Part shown: positions 16,849-24,865 of the stretch, piece by piece
Layout: each line of letters begins with the position of its first letter
Position numbering within the stretch: position 1 is the first letter of the stretch
Origin: Corynebacterium yonathiae
GTDB taxonomy: Bacteria > Actinomycetota > Actinomycetes > Mycobacteriales > Mycobacteriaceae
DNA length: 64,000 nt
Reading direction: 5' to 3'
Assembly (NCBI RefSeq): GCF_027570195.1
Contig: NZ_JAKMUZ010000011.1
Location: 1 to 64,000, forward strand
Notes under the pieces: model-generated
Told to the model about the DNA's origin: nothing
Seen by the model: only the letters and a program-made list of their open reading frames with translations
Database searches by the model: none
Made by a program: the position numbers and the translations under genes

Positions 16849-19071
16849 ATGAGCACTCCCCACCATTTCGGTGATCACCCCGCTCCGGAAACAGACCACA
16901 CTCACCACCCGGATCATGCTAGCCACGAACACCACGCGGATGCCGACACCCACGGCCAGGCGATGCCCCACGATCACCCGCACTCCGCCCTGGACGAAGA
17001 CCACCACGTTCATGGTCACGGCGAACACGCCGGACACAGCACCGCAATGTTTCGGGACCGCTTCTGGTGGTCTCTGATTCTGTCCATTCCCGTCGTTATT
17101 TTCAGCCCCATGGTCGCCCACCTGCTCGGCTACCACCTCCCGGCATTCCCCGGATCCACCTGGATCCCCCCGGTGCTGGGCACGATCATCTTCGCCTACG
17201 GCGGAACGCCTTTCCTCAAGGGCGGATGGAAAGAACTGAAATCCCGCCAACCCGGGATGATGCTCCTGATCGCCATGGCCATCACCGTGGCGTTTGTCGC
17301 CTCCTGGGTCACCACTCTGGGGCTGGGCGGTTTTGAGCTGGACTTCTGGTGGGAGCTGGCCCTGCTGGTGACCATCATGCTGCTGGGCCACTGGCTGGAG
17401 ATGTCCGCTCTCGGGGCCGCGTCCTCCGCGCTTGATGCGCTGGCTGCCCTGCTGCCGGATGAGGCCGAGAAAGTCATCGACGGAACCACCCGCACCGTGG
17501 CCATCTCCGAGCTGGTCGTCGACGACGTCGTGCTGGTGAGGGCCGGTGCCCGGGTGCCGGTCGACGGAACCATCCTCGACGGAGCCGCCGAATTCGATGA
17601 GGCGATGATCACCGGCGAATCCCGTCCCGTCTTCCGCGACACCGGTGACAAGGTGGTCGCCGGTACCGTGGCCACCGACAACACCGTCCGCATCCGGGTG
17701 GAGGCTACCGGCGGGGACACCGCCTTGGCCGGGATCCAACGCATGGTTGCCGACGCCCAGGAGTCCTCCTCCCGGGCCCAGGCCCTGGCGGATCGCGCGG
17801 CGGCGTTGTTGTTCTGGTTCGCGCTGATCTCCGCTCTGACCACCGCGGTGGTGTGGACCATTATCGGCAGCCCGGACGATGCCGTGGTGTGCACGGTCAC
17901 GGTGCTGGTCATCGCCTGCCCGCATGCCCTGGGCCTGGCGATTCCGCTGGTCATTGCGATCTCCAGCGAGCGGGCCGCGAAATCCGGAGTGCTCATCAAG
18001 GACCGGATGGCGCTCGAGCAGATGCGCACCATCGATGTGGTGCTCTTCGACAAAACCGGCACCCTGACCGAGGGTGCGCACGCGGTCACCGGTGTCGCGG
18101 CAGCTGTCGGCGTTACCGAGGGCGAGCTGCTGGCCCTGGCCGCCGCCGCGGAGGCCGACAGCGAGCACCCTGTGGCCCGCGCCATCGTGGCGGCCGCGGC
18201 CGCCCATCCCGCGGCCTCCCGTCGGCAAGTCCGTGCAACTGGTTTCAGCGCCGCGTCCGGCCGGGGGGTTCGGGCCACTGTCGATGGCGCTGAGATCCTC
18301 GTGGGCGGGCCGAACATGCTGCGCGAGTTCAACCTCACCACCCCGGCCGAGCTCACCGACACCACCAGCGCCTGGACCGGGCGTGGGGCCGGTGTGCTCC
18401 ATATTGTCCGCGACGGTCAGATCATCGGTGCGGTGGCCGTCGAGGACAAGATCCGCCCCGAATCCCGCGCCGCCGTGAAAGCCCTGCAGGACCGCGGGGT
18501 GAAGGTCGCGATGATCACCGGCGACGCGCAGCAGGTGGCCCAGGCGGTTGGTCAGGACCTAGGCATTGATGAGGTCTTCGCCGAGGTCCTGCCCCAGGAC
18601 AAAGACACCAAGGTCACGCAGCTGCAGGACCGGGGTTTGAGCGTGGCCATGGTCGGTGACGGTGTCAATGACGCCCCCGCTCTGACCCGCGCGGACGTCG
18701 GTATCGCCATCGGTGCCGGCACGGATGTGGCCATGGAATCTGCCGGGGTGGTCCTAGCCAGTGATGACCCGCGGGCAGTGCTGTCGATGATTGAGCTGTC
18801 CCAGGCCAGCTACCGCAAGATGATCCAGAACCTGATCTGGGCCTCTGGCTACAACATCCTCGCCGTGCCGTTGGCTGCCGGAGTGCTCGCCTCGATCGGG
18901 TTCGTGCTGTCCCCGGCCGTGGGCGCGATCTTGATGTCTGCCTCGACCATCGTGGTGGCCCTGAACGCCCAGCTGCTGCGCCGCATTGATCTGGATCCGG
19001 CTCGCCTGGCTCCGACCGAGTCGAAGGAGGAACACACCACGCCTACTCCGGCATCCACCGCCGTTCACTGA
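16849..19071 (+). CDS. copB: Copper-exporting P1B-type ATPase, CopB type (CPH motif)
   Basis: This 740-residue ATPase has a His-rich N-terminus (about 20 His in the first 63 residues) in place of HMA domains. Visible motifs are T-G-E-S (actuator), C-P-H-A-L-G in the metal-binding helix, D-K-T-G-T-L-T (phosphorylated Asp), H-P nucleotide-binding motif and G-D-G-V-N-D-A-P. CPH plus a His-rich N-terminus marks the CopB (P1B-3) group, which exports copper. The start at 16849 is chosen for its AAAGGAA site over an upstream in-frame ATG at 16831. It completes the acquired copper cassette with CopZ, the oxidase and CueP. Confidence 0.93.
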   Translation: MSTPHHFGDHPAPETDHTHHPDHASHEHHADADTHGQAMPHDHPHSALDEDHHVHGHGEHAGHSTAMFRDRFWWSLILSIPVVIFSPMVAHLLGYHLPAFPGSTWIPPVLGTIIFAYGGTPFLKGGWKELKSRQPGMMLLIAMAITVAFVASWVTTLGLGGFELDFWWELALLVTIMLLGHWLEMSALGAASSALDALAALLPDEAEKVIDGTTRTVAISELVVDDVVLVRAGARVPVDGTILDGAAEFDEAMITGESRPVFRDTGDKVVAGTVATDNTVRIRVEATGGDTALAGIQRMVADAQESSSRAQALADRAAALLFWFALISALTTAVVWTIIGSPDDAVVCTVTVLVIACPHALGLAIPLVIAISSERAAKSGVLIKDRMALEQMRTIDVVLFDKTGTLTEGAHAVTGVAAAVGVTEGELLALAAAAEADSEHPVARAIVAAAAAHPAASRRQVRATGFSAASGRGVRATVDGAEILVGGPNMLREFNLTTPAELTDTTSAWTGRGAGVLHIVRDGQIIGAVAVEDKIRPESRAAVKALQDRGVKVAMITGDAQQVAQAVGQDLGIDEVFAEVLPQDKDTKVTQLQDRGLSVAMVGDGVNDAPALTRADVGIAIGAGTDVAMESAGVVLASDDPRAVLSMIELSQASYRKMIQNLIWASGYNILAVPLAAGVLASIGFVLSPAVGAILMSASTIVVALNAQLLRRIDLDPARLAPTESKEEHTTPTPASTAVH

Positions 19072-19110
19072 TCCACCACTTCTCTCCACTGCCCCCATAT
19101 GACCCTGAAA

Positions 19111-19658
19111 GGTGCTGTTGCAAAGTTGGGGCAGTAGGAAGGGCGACGTGATGTAATCACAGCCATGGGTATCTTCTCCGGTTGTCATTTTCCCCGTGGC
19201 ATCATTCTGTGGGCAGTGGGTGGTACTGCCGCTACGGGGTGAGCTACCGCGGTCTGGAGGAAATGATGACCGAGTGGGGCGTGCCGGTCGATCACACCAC
19301 GATCTACCGCTGGGTCCAGAAATACGCCCTTGAGCTGGACAAGCAAACACGGTGGTACCGGCAGGTGAAATACCTCAACAACATCCTGGAAGGCGACCAT
19401 GGTCGGCTGAAGCGGATCCTCGGGCCGAAAGGCGCGTTTAAGAACCGGACATCTGCATATCGGACGTTGAAAGGGATAGAGGCGATGCACTCATTGTGGA
19501 AAGGGCAAGGCGCAATGTTTGCCTACGGGCACTCGAACCCGGACGCGGTGATCGTCAACCAGGTCTTCGAGACGGCCTAACAACGCCCACACGCAGCGGC
19601 CATCAGGGAATGAGAAACTGAGTCTTCACTGCTCTCCGCCCAACTTTGCAACAACACC
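19111..19658 (+). mobile_element. IS6-family element, right copy, internally deleted (548 bp)
   Basis: Both ends are present: GGTGCTGTTGCAAAGTTGGG from 19111 and, inverted, GCCCAACTTTGCAACAACACC ending at 19658. The transposase frame between them lacks its middle third. With the inverted left copy at 11219-11649 it encloses the copper genes. Because the left copy has lost its outer end, no target-site duplication can be checked. Confidence 0.87.
19165..19580 (+). pseudogene. IS6-family transposase, frameshifted with internal deletion
   Basis: The ATG at 19165 opens M-G-I-F-S-G-C-H-F-P-R but shifts frame after W-A-V at the same base as the left copy. The second frame carries W-Y-C-R-Y-G-V-S-Y to W-Y-R-Q and then jumps to V-K-Y-L-N-N-I-L-E-G-D-H-G, skipping roughly 100 residues that hold both catalytic Asp residues. 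The C-terminal part, ending V-F-E-T-A, is complete. The deletion probably arose between short copies of CGGCAGGT, since that octamer sits at the junction. The product cannot be active. Confidence 0.85.
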
Positions 19659-19669
19659 TTTTTATTTTC

Positions 19670-20248
19670 CTAGTCGCTGTTCTTTTGCTTGGTGCGCAGC
19701 ATATCCATGCTCATCACGGCGCCGATGATGGCGGCGTGATGTTGCTCATTGAGGCCCGGCGTGATGCGCAGGCGGTACGTGTTTTTGCCCATGAAGAAAT
19801 TACCCATGCCAGTCCATTCGTTAGAGACGTCAGCAAGCAGGCGATCTTCTGAAGTTATGGAAAGGTTCCAATCCCAGAAGTCGCCGTGAATTTCGACGTC
19901 GGCAAAGCCCTCCATGGTCAAGTCTAATTTTGTTTTGAGCATGGAGAAACGCTTGGTAATAACAGCCATGGGTTGCTCGATTCCCGGCAAGTGCACCTCG
20001 TAGGTATCCCGCAGAAAATTCGGCGGGTCCGAAATCGTCATGACCGTTTGGAGGGGATTGCCCTCGGCATCCGTGATGGCAACCTCCAAGCTGCGGGAGG
20101 ATTTCAGCACCATGTCTTTTAGGCTGGTGGACTGAAGGATCGTGCCCACAGGGGTGCCGTCGATATCGGTGATCATGAACTGATCGTTGAGGAAGGACTT
20201 GGTCTGGGTAATTACGAGCTCGTCAAGTGTGAATAAATTTTGCGTCAT
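19670..20248 (-). CDS. LURP-one/phospholipid-scramblase-like protein
   Basis: With the ATG at 20248 the protein is 192 residues. It has the tubby-like beta-barrel pattern of the LURP-one-related/scramblase superfamily: alternating short beta strands from about residue 10 to 180, with F-M-I-T-D-I-D-G-T-P-V near the start and D-F-W-D-W-N and Y-R-L-R-I-T-P later. Bacterial members are of unknown function; no catalytic residues are known. The longer frame to 20335 adds a basic stretch without a ribosome site. It begins 11 bp from the IS6 right end, so the insertion just spared its 3' end. Confidence 0.65.
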   Translation of the reverse strand: MTQNLFTLDELVITQTKSFLNDQFMITDIDGTPVGTILQSTSLKDMVLKSSRSLEVAITDAEGNPLQTVMTISDPPNFLRDTYEVHLPGIEQPMAVITKRFSMLKTKLDLTMEGFADVEIHGDFWDWNLSITSEDRLLADVSNEWTGMGNFFMGKNTYRLRITPGLNEQHHAAIIGAVMSMDMLRTKQKNSD

Positions 20249-20276
20249 GCCAGCCACTGTAGGGAAGCTGGTGGTT

Positions 20277-21473
20277 TTATTCCTCCTCCCTAGGGGTGGT
20301 TTTCTGCTGGCGCATGAGTTCTTGTGCCTCTTCATATGCTCGGGCGCGGTGGGAGGTCATGGTTTGGGCGAAGGTCTGCACCCAGTTCTTGTTCTTCTGC
20401 GCCAATGGGCCAGAGGGTTCAGTGGTGGTCCAGGTGCCGTCCTCAAAAAGCCAGATGATGTCGCGCGTATGTGGATCCATGACATAAAAGGCCCGGCCAT
20501 CGGTCTTTACGTTGTGGTGGTGCTGGCATAAGCAGGCGAGGTTTGCCGGCGTGGTCGGCCCGCCGTCCGCATGGTTGATGCGGTGATCCTTCTGGCAGGC
20601 CGTGGCTGGTCGGTTGCATCCAGGGTAGCGGCAGGTGCCGTCGAAACCTTCCAGATACGCGGCCATGGCGGCGGGAGTGACATAGCCCTTGACCTCGTGG
20701 TCAGGATCCATCTCCCGGATTTTAGTGTAGGGCAGCGCATTGGAGCGCGCCGGGTCGAGCCAGCCTACGGACTCAATAAATGCCGGGGAATTGGGCACGT
20801 CGGTGGCCTTGTAGGCGTTGAGGATGATCTCGGGGGCTTGGGTGCGGCCGGTGAGGAGTGCAATGACGGCGTCGGCAAGCGAGCAATCTAGCTCCAGCGC
20901 GGTCTGCCGGATGCACTTATCGACGCTCGCGATAACCGCCGGGTCCGCACTCAAAGTCACCGCCGAGGTGCTATCGCCCCAGTTTTCCATGGTGTAGCGC
21001 GGCTGGGTAGGGCCCTGGGTGACGGCCAATGTGTCATCGGCGAGGTTGATGAGCTCGTTGAGTTTGCGCTTAATCTGCGCCTGCGTACGCATGGTCTGGT
21101 TCGGCCGGGTAGGGGTGAGGTAGGCGGTGAGCTGTTCATCGATGCGCGCGACTACCTCTGGAGTCGGGTTGCCCAAGCGGTTGAGGGACTTATTGATGGC
21201 AATAATTCGGTCGAGGTCTAAGTGGTAGAGGCGGTGCTGCAGCGCCTGGAGCTTAGGAAGCTCCTCCAAGCGGTGCAGCGCCATGAGGATATGGCTAATC
21301 CGGCCTTCATTGACGCCGGTGGTGCGGTAGAGGGATTGGGTGACTAATTCGAAATCAGAATCGAGATCGGGGACTTGGCTTAGCCAGAACTCGTATTCCG
21401 CCTTTCGCATTTCAAAGGCTGAGCGTGTGGTGGGGTCGGTGGTATTGGTCGTGGAAAAGTAAGGTTCTTCCAT
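20277..21473 (-). CDS. DUF222/13E12-family protein with HNH endonuclease domain
   Basis: This 398-residue protein has an N-terminal helical DUF222 region (about 20-270). The C-terminal HNH domain (about 280-345) shows C-R-Y-P-G-C, D-H-R-I-N-H-A-D-G-G and C-Q-H-H-H, the zinc knuckle and His-Asn-His core. Proteins of this family are numerous in actinobacteria and related to the 13E12 repeat proteins of mycobacteria. A DNA nicking or mobile-DNA role is likely, but the physiological role is unknown. It is flanked by single genes on the same strand with short gaps. Confidence 0.85.
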   Translation of the reverse strand: MEEPYFSTTNTTDPTTRSAFEMRKAEYEFWLSQVPDLDSDFELVTQSLYRTTGVNEGRISHILMALHRLEELPKLQALQHRLYHLDLDRIIAINKSLNRLGNPTPEVVARIDEQLTAYLTPTRPNQTMRTQAQIKRKLNELINLADDTLAVTQGPTQPRYTMENWGDSTSAVTLSADPAVIASVDKCIRQTALELDCSLADAVIALLTGRTQAPEIILNAYKATDVPNSPAFIESVGWLDPARSNALPYTKIREMDPDHEVKGYVTPAAMAAYLEGFDGTCRYPGCNRPATACQKDHRINHADGGPTTPANLACLCQHHHNVKTDGRAFYVMDPHTRDIIWLFEDGTWTTTEPSGPLAQKNKNWVQTFAQTMTSHRARAYEEAQELMRQQKTTPREEE

Positions 21474-21568
21474 GGCGCATCGTACCTAAATTATCGTGTG
21501 AACTTGTGTACGATTTGCACCTTATAACACCCCTCGGACACGAGCCTTTGCTTTCGTATTTTCGCAGC

Positions 21569-22369
21569 TCAAGAACTATATTCTGGATCCTTGGCGGGCT
21601 GAGCAATTTCGCTTCTTTGTGCCGTATATTTCCTATCTTGCTTGCGCATGAAACGCAGGCCCCAAATGACCAGTGTCCACGTGATGAGGGCGATAAGGAG
21701 AATGGTCACCGGCCAATCACCCGCAATGATGGTCGAGGCATTGAATAGGGTATGCAGGGCGATGGCGGCCAGCCAGAATCCGGCCACCTGCCAGTATCCG
21801 TGGCGTGCCCCCGCATAGAGCTTGCCGACGTCCCATGCCGCAACCCCCGTATACAGCGCATGGCTAAAGGCACCAGTGAGGATTCGCCCGGTGCCGGTAA
21901 TAATGGCGCCCCAGAGGTCGCCGTCCAAGTTATCGATGGCCGCGTTGAGGATGAACGGCACATTTTCCATGGCATCAAAACCAAGGCCTACCGCCATGCC
22001 GATCGCGGCGGCTTGGTAGGGATGCTTCACGTTTCCAAAAGCCGCAATAATAATAACGACGCCGAGGAGCTTGATGGTTTCTTCCGGAAGCGGCGAGTAG
22101 AAGGCCGCGTCTAGGTGCGTGAGCCCCAGCTTGTCCGAGATCCCCACCATCTGATCGTTGAGGCTCACCACCACCGGCTGGGCGAGCGCACCCCATAGGA
22201 TGCCCTGCCACATCGGCCGCGGCCTAAACCACCAGAATCCCAGTCCAAGCGTCAAGCCAGCGCAGATAAGCGCACCGATGAGCCCAACCTCGGTAAAACG
22301 GCGATCGGCCAAGAAAAAGCCGGAAACTACCAGACCGAAAGCGATAGATAGCCAGCACAGATTCTTCAT
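21569..22369 (-). CDS. PrsW-family intramembrane metalloprotease
   Basis: This 266-residue protein has about seven or eight membrane helices. The PrsW signature is present: E-E-x-x-K in P-L-P-E-E-T-I-K (Glu96, Glu97, Lys100), then D-A-M-E-N and later histidines in S-H-A-L-Y-T-G and L-H-T-L-F-N-A. PrsW proteases cut membrane-anchored anti-sigma factors in Bacillus; no anti-sigma factor is encoded here. The start overlaps the stop of the upstream secreted-protein gene by 4 bp, so that protein may be a partner or substrate (inference). A second PrsW gene lies at 62167-63018. Confidence 0.85.
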   Translation of the reverse strand: MKNLCWLSIAFGLVVSGFFLADRRFTEVGLIGALICAGLTLGLGFWWFRPRPMWQGILWGALAQPVVVSLNDQMVGISDKLGLTHLDAAFYSPLPEETIKLLGVVIIIAAFGNVKHPYQAAAIGMAVGLGFDAMENVPFILNAAIDNLDGDLWGAIITGTGRILTGAFSHALYTGVAAWDVGKLYAGARHGYWQVAGFWLAAIALHTLFNASTIIAGDWPVTILLIALITWTLVIWGLRFMRKQDRKYTAQRSEIAQPAKDPEYSS

Positions 22370-22800
22370 GCCTTTTCTACCTCCTGGGCAAGTTCTTCAG
22401 CCCGCGGTCCGTGCAAGGAGAGGAACGTGGTGGGGCCATCGCCCTCAATGCTGATGGCTACGAGGTCGCCATCGCTAAGCGTGCGCTTATCCCCGTCGCG
22501 GTCGATGTCTCCTTCCGGCATGGCCGTACCTTCCCCCATTTCCCGGAGGTACCGGCGGGTGGCTTGGTCTTTGTCCTGTACGCCGACTTCTTTAGCGCGG
22601 ATCTGGGTGCCGTCACAGTCCCAGCGTGGTTCACTGCTGGTGGAGCCATCTTCTGCCGTGCAGGATAGCCCGGGGATGCGGGCCGAGCCGACCTGCACCT
22701 CAGAGGTGGGGTTGTCGTATATATCTGGCAGGAGCGCATTGGTGCCGTAGATGGCACCAAATATCGCGCCCGCCGCGAGGATGAGTGGTGTGCTTTTCAT
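22366..22800 (-). CDS. Secreted or membrane-anchored protein of unknown function
   Basis: This 144-residue protein begins M-K-S-T-P-L-I-L-A-A-G-A-I-F, one hydrophobic segment that acts as signal peptide or anchor. The rest is polar and acidic, with two cysteines (L-S-C-T-A-E-D and W-D-C-D-G) that could form a disulfide. The D-I-D-R-D-G-D-K-R-T stretch resembles a short Ca-binding loop, but this is not diagnostic. It is the first gene of a two-gene unit with the PrsW protease, a 4-bp overlap apart. I do not recognise a family. Confidence 0.6.
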   Translation of the reverse strand: MKSTPLILAAGAIFGAIYGTNALLPDIYDNPTSEVQVGSARIPGLSCTAEDGSTSSEPRWDCDGTQIRAKEVGVQDKDQATRRYLREMGEGTAMPEGDIDRDGDKRTLSDGDLVAISIEGDGPTTFLSLHGPRAEELAQEVEKA

Positions 22801-22918
22801 ACACTCAACGCTAGGTATGCCCTGCTCAGCGCGGTATCCTCCGCAAGGGGGATTAGGCGGACCAAAGGGAGGATTTCTGCCCCATAAGTTCTGCCAAGTC
22901 CTGTGCTAGGTTGGGTGC

Positions 22919-23284
22919 GTGTTTGAGGAGCTAGAGGAAGAAACGGAAACGAAAGACGAGCCCAGCCGCGTCTGGTGGCAATGGTGGGCGCCCATCGCCA
23001 TCGCTGCTGTTTTCATCGTTGTTCCGCCCGCTGTCTACCACCTTGTCTCCGGCCTTTTCCTAGTCATCCTCATGGCCGTGCTGACGGTGATCATTGCTCT
23101 TGTCGACGGTGCCACTTTCCGCGCCTCCTGGACCATCTTCTGTGTGACTGGGCTGGCCTATTTTGCCGCTATGTCCCTGTATTTCAATGAAGGGACGTGG
23201 ATTTATCTCCCAGTGCTGGTATTCCTGGCATGGGCCGCGAGCAAGCTGGGTGCCGTGGTGAGCTCCAAGGCAGGGAATAACTAA
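22919..23284 (+). CDS. Small membrane protein of unknown function
   Basis: This 121-residue protein starts at a GTG. It has an acidic N-terminus (M-F-E-E-L-E-E-E-T-E-T), then W-W-Q-W-W followed by about four hydrophobic helices (about 25-45, 47-65, 72-90 and 94-110). No known motif is seen. Its stop overlaps the start of the next gene by one base (TAATG), so the pair is translationally coupled. Divergent from the PrsW pair; function unknown. Confidence 0.6.
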   Translation: MFEELEEETETKDEPSRVWWQWWAPIAIAAVFIVVPPAVYHLVSGLFLVILMAVLTVIIALVDGATFRASWTIFCVTGLAYFAAMSLYFNEGTWIYLPVLVFLAWAASKLGAVVSSKAGNN

Positions 23285-24123
23285 TGGAGACGTGGCGCCT
23301 AGAGCACCCCGAGGTGGGCACCATCGAGGTGCAGCGCGGATACGACGCCGAATTCGCTGAGCTGGGTGAGTGGCCGAAGAAGGCGAAGGATTTTACCCCG
23401 GTGCCGGGCGATGCCTCGCTGCCGAAGCGTCTTCAGCTGTGGCGGAAGAATCCTAGCCCACGCCTGCAGATTGTGGTGAACGGGCAGGTTCGCAGCCGCC
23501 ATGATCGGCCCCGTGCGGGTCGATATTCGCTCAAGAAGAAGATAGAAAAAGACCTCACTCTTTTTGAGAATTCAGCCTCGCGCAGCAAACCTTATCTGGA
23601 TATCCAAGCCTCTCCTTTTGGTGAGCTCCTAGACGTCTACTATCGCGATGGTGAGGAGGCAGTTGCCCTGGATCCGCCGCAGGGCTCACTGGGGGAGAAG
23701 CGCCGCCGCGCTATGGAAGACAGCTCCTTCAAGCGGGTGCTGTACCCACTATTAGGCGGTTTGGGAAAGTCCGGCTGGGCCATTGGCGTCATCGTGCTGG
23801 GGCCGATTATTAGCCGCGTCTTGTCCCGGTTGCTGCCGGATTGGGAGCTGCCGGACATCAACCTGCCGGATATCGCGCTCCCCGTGCCGGAGTTGCCGCA
23901 GATTGAGCTTCCCGTGCCCAATATCGACTTCAATATCGATATCGATCCGCCCGATTGGCTCGTAATCTTGATGGATTACAGCAAGGTGTGGGTGCCTATC
24001 ATCATTGCCATCGTGGTGGGCATACAAGCTGTGCGCAATGCCAAAAAGTCTGCAGAAAAGAAGCAGCAGTGGCAACAGGGCGACGCGTATGCTGACGAGC
24101 ATGAAGATTCACGGCGCGATTGA
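23284..24123 (+). CDS. Membrane protein of unknown function, coupled to the preceding gene
   Basis: This 279-residue protein starts M-E-T-W-R-L-E-H-P-E-V-G-T. A soluble, mostly beta N-terminal domain (about 1-145) is followed by a hydrophobic helix (about 160-180) and a curious periodic stretch (about 185-225) of short Leu-Pro-Asp/Glu-Ile repeats such as L-P-D-I-N-L-P-D-I-A-L. A second membrane helix (about 232-252) and a basic Lys/Gln tail follow. No family is recognised. It is coupled to the small membrane protein upstream and overlaps the CHY zinc-finger gene downstream, so the three form one operon. Confidence 0.6.
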   Translation: METWRLEHPEVGTIEVQRGYDAEFAELGEWPKKAKDFTPVPGDASLPKRLQLWRKNPSPRLQIVVNGQVRSRHDRPRAGRYSLKKKIEKDLTLFENSASRSKPYLDIQASPFGELLDVYYRDGEEAVALDPPQGSLGEKRRRAMEDSSFKRVLYPLLGGLGKSGWAIGVIVLGPIISRVLSRLLPDWELPDINLPDIALPVPELPQIELPVPNIDFNIDIDPPDWLVILMDYSKVWVPIIIAIVVGIQAVRNAKKSAEKKQQWQQGDAYADEHEDSRRD

Positions 24124-24406
24124 TGTGGAGGGCCGGTGTAAGCATTGGCATTCCCCGCTAGACGTGGTGGCCAATAAGTGCGCTACCTGCGGGAAGTATT
24201 TTTCTTGCGCGCTGTGCCATGCCGAGCTCATGGATCATGAGTTTGGGCCCCTGCTTGCCGACGCCCCCTCAGTCCTCTGCGGTTCCTGCCGCACCGAGAT
24301 GAACTACCACGCAAATTCCGCCGTGCCGGCGTGTCCCCACTGCGGGCATAAATTTAATCCCGGCTGCAGCGCGCATGCCGGGATCTATTTTCAGCTAGAC
24401 CGCTAG
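24101..24406 (+). CDS. CHY zinc-finger protein
   Basis: This protein of about 101 residues has seven or more zinc ligands in the CHY-finger order: G-R-C-K-H-W-H near the start, C-A-T-C-G-K-Y-F-S-C-A-L-C-H, then C-G-S-C-R and C-P-H-C-G-H. CHY fingers bind three zinc ions; bacterial members are small stand-alone proteins of unknown role. The start is at 24101 or 24089, both ATG inside the previous gene. It converges with the next gene and overlaps its stop by 4 bp. Confidence 0.8.
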   Translation: MKIHGAIDVEGRCKHWHSPLDVVANKCATCGKYFSCALCHAELMDHEFGPLLADAPSVLCGSCRTEMNYHANSAVPACPHCGHKFNPGCSAHAGIYFQLDR

Positions 24407-24852
24407 AAAGAAGACAGCTGCTGTAGCTGCTGGATTTGCGGAATCTGCGGCAGCTGGAACTGGGATACAGCGTTTTGGGCAATCTTGGCCGCGTCCGGGA
24501 TGTGGAAGGTCTGGCCCAAGAATGGGACGTCGACAGTCGGCTGGCCAGGGATGGTGCCCAGCTCGATGACCTTGGTGTTCTTGGCTGGCGCCGGGGACGG
24601 AGCCGGAGCCGGCTTTGGTGCGGGAGCATTGCCGCGCTGGCCGCCAGTGTTGACCGGCTTGCCCTGACCGGTGGTGCCGTTTAGGCCGCAGCGGGCAATG
24701 GCTTCATCCATGCGGCCGATGGCGTCGCGAACCTCGTTGCCGCGTGGGTGCACGGTGGCAACGGCGAGGGCCTGGGGCTTCTTCTGGTTGTAGTCAGCGG
24801 AGTTGGTCCAGTACTGCTTCGCCTGGGAACAGGAAATCTGGCCGGCAGGCAT
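24403..24852 (-). CDS. Probable 5'-truncated gene for a cysteine-containing secreted protein
   Basis: The frame from an ATG at 24852 gives 149 residues: M-P-A-G-Q-I-S-C-S-Q-A-K-Q-Y-W, a central A-I-A-R-C-G-L, a Pro/Ala-rich stretch of A-P-A-P repeats and a Gln/Leu-rich tail. A cysteine just before the ATG (K-C-G-E-M-P) and the composition suggest the mature part of an exported protein. There is no signal peptide, and no good ribosome site precedes the ATG. The frame upstream overlaps the M20 peptidase gene and looks non-coding. Either the N-terminus was lost or expression is coupled to the peptidase; the former is more likely. Confidence 0.45.
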   Translation of the reverse strand: MPAGQISCSQAKQYWTNSADYNQKKPQALAVATVHPRGNEVRDAIGRMDEAIARCGLNGTTGQGKPVNTGGQRGNAPAPKPAPAPSPAPAKNTKVIELGTIPGQPTVDVPFLGQTFHIPDAAKIAQNAVSQFQLPQIPQIQQLQQLSSF

Positions 24853-24865
24853 CTCGCCACACTTG

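Noticed and set aside
16804..18402. 532-codon minus-strand frame opposite copB
   Set aside because: Low-complexity Gly/His/Gln-rich product typical of the antisense of a GC-rich ATPase gene.
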